A DNA stretch of 25,027 nt from Anaerolineaceae bacterium UBA1363 (lineage in GTDB: Bacteria; Chloroflexota; Anaerolineae; Anaerolineales; Anaerolineaceae): contig DBRR01000027.1 of NCBI GenBank assembly GCA_002306055.1, positions 1 to 25,027 of the forward strand. Direction: 5' to 3'. Below are positions 20,881-25,027 of the stretch, piece by piece. Numbering within the stretch: position 1 is the first letter of the stretch; each line of letters opens with the position of its first letter. A model generated the notes under the pieces. The model had not been told where the DNA came from, ran no database searches, and saw nothing but the letters and a program-made list of their open reading frames with translations. Made by a program: the position numbers and the translations under genes.

Positions 20881-21759
20881 ATGCGCCCTAAATCAATCAA
20901 GACTCTGTCCGCAATCCTGATAGTCCTTGTGCTATCGACTTTATCCTGTGAATTCTCGTTTGACTTGGGGGGTAAGCAGGACGACACAGTCACCCCGGAA
21001 ATCCAGCAGGTCACCTCTGCACCAATTGACCCGGTTGTTCAGACCACAGAGGCGCCCACTGAAACTGCTGTTGTTCCTCCTACTTCTGTTCCTCCTACTT
21101 CCGTTCCTGCTACCTCTTTTCCACCCACAGACGCTCCCGCTGCTGCCGAGCCAACTCAACCGCCAATGCCTACCGATGAGCCTGTTGCGGAGTCGCAGCC
21201 CTACTACACCGAGGAATTCGATTTTGTGCCGGAAAACTGGTATTTCGAGGTTCTTATGGGTAACGAAGAAAAGACGGATATCTCCGTTAATGATGGCAAG
21301 CTGACTTTCACGATCGAAGACTACGACACCTATGCCTATGTTTTTTACGAGGATTACACCTATGCAGATGTCTACCTCGAAGCCACTGCGGCCAACAGGG
21401 GCAGCAACGACAACATGATCACGCTTGTGTGCCGCTACTCCAACACGGGTTTTTACGAAGTTAATATTGGCAATGACGGTCTCTATGACATCTATGCTTA
21501 CATCGAAGCTATGGACACGGGTTATCGCCGTCTCTACAATGGGGGTTCTAGGAACATCAACACCGGCTTAAAAAGCAACACCTTTGCCATGAGCTGCGAA
21601 GGAAACGAGATCAAGCTCTATGTCAATGGCGTACTGGAGCGCACGGTTGAGGATAATACCTACAACCTCCCGGAAGGCTTGATTGGAGTGGGTGTTTCCT
21701 CATTTGACAGCACTCCTGTCATTATCGACTTTGATTATGTTTACATCGACGTTCCTTAA
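20881..21759 (+). CDS. Lipoprotein with C-terminal lectin-like (LamG/DUF1080-like) domain
   Basis: The ATG at 20881 lies 6 nt after GGAGG; a longer upstream frame has no support. The 292-residue product has a signal peptide ending at Cys23 (S-T-L-S-C, a loose lipobox), a Pro/Thr/Ser linker (about 45-105) with repeated P-P-T-S-V, and a domain of about 180 residues. This domain looks like a concanavalin-type jelly roll: F-D-F-V-P-E-N-W, N-D-G-K-L-T-F-T-I, a run of aromatic strands, G-S-N-D-N-M-I-T-L-V-C-R-Y, N-E-I-K-L-Y-V-N-G-V-L, and G-L-I-G-V-G-V-S-S-F. Such domains bind carbohydrate or proteins at the surface. No catalytic residues can be named. Confidence 0.78.
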   Translation: MRPKSIKTLSAILIVLVLSTLSCEFSFDLGGKQDDTVTPEIQQVTSAPIDPVVQTTEAPTETAVVPPTSVPPTSVPATSFPPTDAPAAAEPTQPPMPTDEPVAESQPYYTEEFDFVPENWYFEVLMGNEEKTDISVNDGKLTFTIEDYDTYAYVFYEDYTYADVYLEATAANRGSNDNMITLVCRYSNTGFYEVNIGNDGLYDIYAYIEAMDTGYRRLYNGGSRNINTGLKSNTFAMSCEGNEIKLYVNGVLERTVEDNTYNLPEGLIGVGVSSFDSTPVIIDFDYVYIDVP

Positions 21760-21790
21760 GCCCTTAAGCAGTCTGATTATCGTGTAACTT

Positions 21791-21826
21791 AAAGGAGACC
21801 AATAACATGGTCTCCAATTCTCCTTT
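21791..21826. terminator. Hairpin between convergent lipoprotein and GH13 genes
   Basis: GGAGACCA / TGGTCTCC (21794-21801, 21808-21815) forms an 8-bp stem with a 6-nt loop. On the minus strand it is followed by TTTAAGTT, so it best serves the GH13 gene. An alternative pairing AAAGGAGA / TCTCCTTT (21791-21798, 21819-21826) exists. Confidence 0.55.
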
Positions 21827-21841
21827 AATGGCACCCGTAAA

Positions 21842-23515
21842 TCACCTTAAGGTTACTTGCCAGGTGTTCTCATTCTTGCTGACCGCGACCAGCGCCTGCT
21901 TTTCACCATCACTCACGTTGAAAACCACCTTTTGCGGCTCAAGCTCCCGCGTATGCCAGCGAGCATGGCTCAACCAGAAGTTTTCCCGCCGGAAAGCCGC
22001 CATTTCCCGCATCACCTTCGCGCTGTTGCGTTCATCCTGTTCGTCCCAATTGATAGCCACGCGGGCTTCATCGAAACCAAGCGCGTCGTTGGAGTGGATC
22101 GATTGCCGCTGTGAGAGTTCCTGCTCGCTGCCGTAATACACAATAGGCGGACCTGGCATGAGGTAGAGCAGCCTCAATGCGGCTTCCTGGGCGGAAACGG
22201 ATCCCTCCGCGGTAAAGAAAAAGCGGTTCATGTCGTGATTGTCAATGAAAGCAGGGCGCGAAAACTCGCGTGGGTAGGCTGCCCAATAGTTTTCCAGGTA
22301 TCCGGCAAAGTGGCTCAAAGACCAGTTCCCGGTGGCAAAGGTTTCGCGGATCGCCTGGCAGGTCAGGAAGTCGAGCGTGCCGTGCATGCTTCCGGCAAAG
22401 CTAATCTGCTCATCTGCCGGCGCGACAACCTCGCCAAAGGTCCAGCAATCTGGGTTGACTTCCTGGCAGGCTTGCTGGAATTCCACCCAAAACTCCCGCG
22501 CAGGTCCATTGGCATAGTCCAATCGAAATCCGTCCGCCCCAAAGCGCAGCCAGTAGCGGGCAACCTCCAACAGGTGCGCCCGCGCGGGGCTGCCCAACTC
22601 CAGGTTGAGGCAGGGCATTTCCGGCACGTCATAAAAACTTTCACACTCCGGGAAGGTTTTCCATTTGAACCAGGCAATAGCGCTTTCTTCGCCTGCCAGG
22701 GCTGATTGGAAACGTTCGTGTTGGTTGGAGCAATGATTGGCAACAAAATCCAGCAAGACACGCAGTCCTTTCGCGTGTGCTCTATCCAGCAGTTCGCGCA
22801 GGTCAGCTTCAGTGCCCAGGCGCGGTTCGATGCGCAAGTAGTCGCTGATGTCATACCCATGGTGGCTTGGGCTGCAGAAGATGGGTGAGAGCCAAATGGT
22901 ATTGAAGCCCAGATCCTTGATGTAGTCCAGCTTCTCGATCACCCCGCGCAGGGTCCCCCCAAACGGTTTTGCCAGGTCTGTTGTTTGCAGCCACTTTCTG
23001 CCTTTGCCCGGGTTGAAGCGGTCGATAAATACCTGGTAGATCACCGCCTCCTCAGACCAGGCAGGCGGCTGGCTGCGGTGGGTGAGCCTCAGCCGGAACA
23101 CCGTGGCCCCTGCAACATCAGTTGCTTGACTGTCCGCAAAACACTTTTTCCTCCCCGGAAGTTCGGCGAATATCTGGTAGAGCAGCTCAGTTCCCTCCGC
23201 TAAAGCCGGAAAAACCAGCTGCCAGTCCCGCAGCCAGCCCCAGGTCAGTGTGTCCCAACGCCAGTCCCCAGCTTCAAAGCTCTTTTCCTGCCAGCTTTTT
23301 CCCTCATCCAGGCTGTAGCGCAATTTAACTCCCTGAACCGCAAGAGCAGAACTGCTGGTTGCCTTAATTCTGAAGGGCACGCCCGGTTTGGGCAGCCAGG
23401 GAGAAACCTGATAGGCATGGTGGACGCCGCTGGTATGGGAAATATAGTATTTTGAGCCTTTTGCGGATTGGTCAAGATCGCCAAAGAGATAGTCTGGATA
23501 GGGGTGAGTTGCCAA
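21842..23515 (-). CDS. GH13 alpha-amylase family glycosidase (neopullulanase/cyclomaltodextrinase-like)
   Basis: The 557-residue enzyme has an N-terminal beta-sandwich (about 1-145), a TIM barrel and a short C-terminal domain. The four GH13 regions are visible: D256-F-V-A-N-H261, G-F-R-L-D333-Y-A-N with the nucleophile Asp333, F-G-E362-V with the acid-base Glu362, and F-I-D-N-H-D428. The N-terminal domain resembles those of neopullulanases and maltogenic amylases. It would hydrolyse alpha-1,4 or alpha-1,6 glucans or cyclodextrins; no signal peptide is seen, so action is probably cytoplasmic. The start is a TTG at 23515 with GAGG 6 nt upstream. It is divergent from the sugar dehydrogenase gene. 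Confidence 0.9.
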   Translation of the reverse strand: MATHPYPDYLFGDLDQSAKGSKYYISHTSGVHHAYQVSPWLPKPGVPFRIKATSSSALAVQGVKLRYSLDEGKSWQEKSFEAGDWRWDTLTWGWLRDWQLVFPALAEGTELLYQIFAELPGRKKCFADSQATDVAGATVFRLRLTHRSQPPAWSEEAVIYQVFIDRFNPGKGRKWLQTTDLAKPFGGTLRGVIEKLDYIKDLGFNTIWLSPIFCSPSHHGYDISDYLRIEPRLGTEADLRELLDRAHAKGLRVLLDFVANHCSNQHERFQSALAGEESAIAWFKWKTFPECESFYDVPEMPCLNLELGSPARAHLLEVARYWLRFGADGFRLDYANGPAREFWVEFQQACQEVNPDCWTFGEVVAPADEQISFAGSMHGTLDFLTCQAIRETFATGNWSLSHFAGYLENYWAAYPREFSRPAFIDNHDMNRFFFTAEGSVSAQEAALRLLYLMPGPPIVYYGSEQELSQRQSIHSNDALGFDEARVAINWDEQDERNSAKVMREMAAFRRENFWLSHARWHTRELEPQKVVFNVSDGEKQALVAVSKNENTWQVTLR

Positions 23516-23544
23516 GAATGACCTCGTATTGAGTTAGTAAAAAA

Positions 23545-23573
23545 ATTCTAAGCTATTTGGGCAAAAATTGAAA
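23545..23573 (-). promoter_or_regulatory. Candidate promoter of the GH13 gene
   Basis: On the minus strand TTTCAA (23573-23568) and TAGAAT (23550-23545) are 17 nt apart, with a predicted leader of about 23 nt before the TTG start. Confidence 0.4.
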
Positions 23574-23603
23574 GTCAGCCTGACTCCAACGTTCTATCCT
23601 AAG

Positions 23604-23633
23604 TTGCCAGGGATAAGTCTGGGCTGTTATGAT
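23604..23633 (+). promoter_or_regulatory. Candidate promoter of the sugar dehydrogenase, leaderless
   Basis: TTGCCA (23604-23609) and TATGAT (23628-23633) are 18 nt apart. Only 6 nt separate the -10 from the ATG at 23640, so the transcript would start at the start codon itself; no ribosome site is present. Confidence 0.45.
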
Positions 23634-23639
23634 TTTGTT

Positions 23640-24842
23640 ATGAAAACGATGAAGTTACTTGCACTCGGACTTCTGTCTTTGATCGTGTTTGCTGCCTGCG
23701 CTGGCGATCCCAGCCCATCTCCGGTTGTACCCACCTCCGAAGATCCAACTCCTCCCCTATCGAGCCCTGCAGCACCAACGCAACCTGAGATTATGGCATC
23801 CCCTGAGATGACATCTGCCCAAGTTCCCACCGTTGTAAGCGCGCCGCTCACGGGACCCCTGGTGGAAGTCGTGACTTCGGGGTTGGACACTCCTTGGGAA
23901 ATAGTTTTCCTGCCCGGTGGTGAATTACTCGTCACCGAACGTTCCGGAAATTTGGTGCTGATCGGCAAGACAGCCACGCGCATCCAGGTGCCAAACGTCG
24001 AGCAGCGGGGGGAGGGTGGGCTGTTGGGTTTGGCGCTCGACCCTGATTACGCTGCGAATAACCGGATTTACGTCTATCTCACCTCGCTCGAGAATGGCCA
24101 GTTGGTCAACCGGGTGGAACGCTATGTCTTCAAAAATGGTACGCTTTCAGACCGGAAAGTGATCTTCGAAGGTATTCTTGGCGCCAGCAATCATGACGGA
24201 GGTCGCATCGAGTTCGGGCCGGACGGTTACCTCTACATAACCACCGGCGATGCTCAAAATTCTGATTCCGCGCAGGATATTACCTCTCTGCAGGGTAAAA
24301 TTCTGCGGATTACCAGAGAGGGTGAAATTCCAGAAGGCAATCCGTTCGCGTCTGCGGTTTGGTCATATGGACATCGCAACCCCCAGGGTTTGGCATGGGA
24401 TGCGGAAGGACGCTTGTGGTCCACTGAGCACGGTCCAAGTGGTGCGGGTTCCGGCTATGACGAGCTCAACCTCATCACGCCTGGCGCTAATTATGGCTGG
24501 CCTGAAATTCAAGGCGAAGAGGAACGGGAGGGCATAGTTAGCCCGGTCATTCAATCGGGCGGCAGCGTCACCTGGGCTCCGGGGGATGTGGAATACCTGG
24601 ATGGTAAGCTCTATTTCACTGGGCTGCGCGGCTCCGCGCTCTATGTGGTCAGTCTTGACGGCGAAAAGATAGCCGGTTTCGACACCTTCTTTTCTGGGGA
24701 TTACGGCCGGCTGCGGGCAGTTCGCCTTGGACCTGATGGCTATCTCTACATATCCACCAGTAACCGCGATGGTCGCGGCAATCCAGGCGCTGATGATGAC
24801 CTGATTTTGCGAGTCAACCCAAACTTGCTGACCAAACCTTAG
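23640..24842 (+). CDS. PQQ-dependent aldose sugar dehydrogenase-like lipoprotein
   Basis: The 400-residue product starts at ATG 23640 with a lipoprotein signal (Cys20 in F-A-A-C), then a Pro/Ser/Thr linker (about 24-75) and a six-bladed beta-propeller of the GSDH family (PF07995). Blade signatures are L-D-T-P-W-E-I-V-F-L-P-G-G, E-G-G-L-L-G-L-A-L-D-P-D-Y, N-H-D-G-G-R-I-E-F-G-P-D-G-Y-L-Y-I-T-T-G-D (catalytic His in NHDGGR), H-R-N-P-Q-G-L-A-W-D, W-S-T-E-H-G-P, and G-A-N-Y-G-W-P. The family oxidises aldose sugars with PQQ outside the membrane. No PQQ synthesis gene is in the window. The longer frame from 23568 lacks a signal peptide and is rejected. Confidence 0.88.
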   Translation: MKTMKLLALGLLSLIVFAACAGDPSPSPVVPTSEDPTPPLSSPAAPTQPEIMASPEMTSAQVPTVVSAPLTGPLVEVVTSGLDTPWEIVFLPGGELLVTERSGNLVLIGKTATRIQVPNVEQRGEGGLLGLALDPDYAANNRIYVYLTSLENGQLVNRVERYVFKNGTLSDRKVIFEGILGASNHDGGRIEFGPDGYLYITTGDAQNSDSAQDITSLQGKILRITREGEIPEGNPFASAVWSYGHRNPQGLAWDAEGRLWSTEHGPSGAGSGYDELNLITPGANYGWPEIQGEEEREGIVSPVIQSGGSVTWAPGDVEYLDGKLYFTGLRGSALYVVSLDGEKIAGFDTFFSGDYGRLRAVRLGPDGYLYISTSNRDGRGNPGADDDLILRVNPNLLTKP

Positions 24843-24844
24843 CC

Positions 24845-24879
24845 AGACCTTTGCTTCTGCGTCATTCGTAAGCAGGTCT
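24845..24879 (+). terminator. Stem-loop after the sugar dehydrogenase
   Basis: AGACC(TT)TGCTT pairs with AAGCAGGTCT (24870-24879) in a 10-bp stem with a 2-nt bulge, starting 2 nt after the stop. There is no U-tract, so it is a weak terminator at best. Confidence 0.4.
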
Positions 24880-24978
24880 CGCTAAAAAATTGTGAGAAGA
24901 TTCCCCTAATTTAAGTTCAATGCGATCCTTCAGTTGGTGCAATCACGGAAAGGTACGGAAGATCTGTTTAGACAAGTA

Positions 24979-25014
24979 TGATTGTTTACACATTATCCGG
25001 GGTGATTATTTACA
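24979..25014. repeat. Spaced direct repeat TGATTGTTTACA / TGATTATTTACA
   Basis: The 12-bp words at 24979-24990 and 25003-25014 differ at one position and are 24 bases apart. Repeated terminal words of this kind occur at the ends of IS21-family elements, but no transposase is within the window to confirm it. A tandem regulator site is the alternative. Confidence 0.35.
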
Positions 25015-25027
25015 GGTTAAGGGCAGA

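Overview
The window looks like chromosomal DNA from a Gram-positive-like or monoderm bacterium, most probably of the phylum Chloroflexota (Anaerolineae-like). This is inference. The grounds are four lipoproteins with Pro/Thr/Glu-rich linkers behind the lipidated cysteine, a small stand-alone SWIM-finger protein, a bactofilin, and GC-rich dispersed palindromic repeats in the intergenic regions. No plasmid or phage backbone, CRISPR array or complete insertion sequence was seen.

Layout. Bases 1-1267 are a repeat-rich, gene-poor stretch around one small PH-domain gene. They are followed by a lipoprotein made of three tandem DUF4352-like domains (1268-2911). Bases 2980-3425 hold two gene remnants (DUF6884-like and GH3 beta-glucosidase-like). 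Next come a lipidated, membrane-anchored coiled-coil protein (minus strand), a well-formed promoter with a short leader and terminator ahead of a SWIM-finger gene, a GyrI-like ligand-binding protein and a PAP2-family phosphatase. Bases 6868-7535 are a second repeat field. The minus strand from 10180 to 7536 carries RNase D, a beta-CASP metallo-beta-lactamase nuclease and tRNA-Ser(CGA). Facing away from them on the plus strand are a histidine phosphatase and D-aminoacyl-tRNA deacylase (4-nt overlap). A minus-strand run follows (15445 down to 11342): ABC-F ATPase, NAD-dependent sugar epimerase, 3-methyladenine DNA glycosylase and bactofilin.

The most coherent system is the plus-strand operon at 15626-20101. 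It encodes a substrate-binding lipoprotein, a FecCD-type permease, an ATPase, a DUF4213/DUF364 protein and a SAM-dependent methyltransferase, and it ends in a hairpin. Its promoter has a perfect 15-bp dyad between the -35 and -10 boxes. Together this suggests repressor-controlled uptake of a metal chelate or corrinoid-like cofactor that is then handled or modified in the cytoplasm. The substrate cannot be read from the sequence. The window ends with an acidic hypothetical protein, a lipoprotein with a lectin-like domain, a GH13 alpha-glucosidase/amylase and a divergent PQQ-type sugar dehydrogenase lipoprotein. The final ~50 bases hold a spaced direct repeat that could be the edge of a mobile element.

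Several genes (RNase D, ABC-F, sugar dehydrogenase) have a -10-like box only 6-9 nt before the start codon, so leaderless transcripts are likely common here. All functional calls rest on motif recognition by eye; no database search was run.
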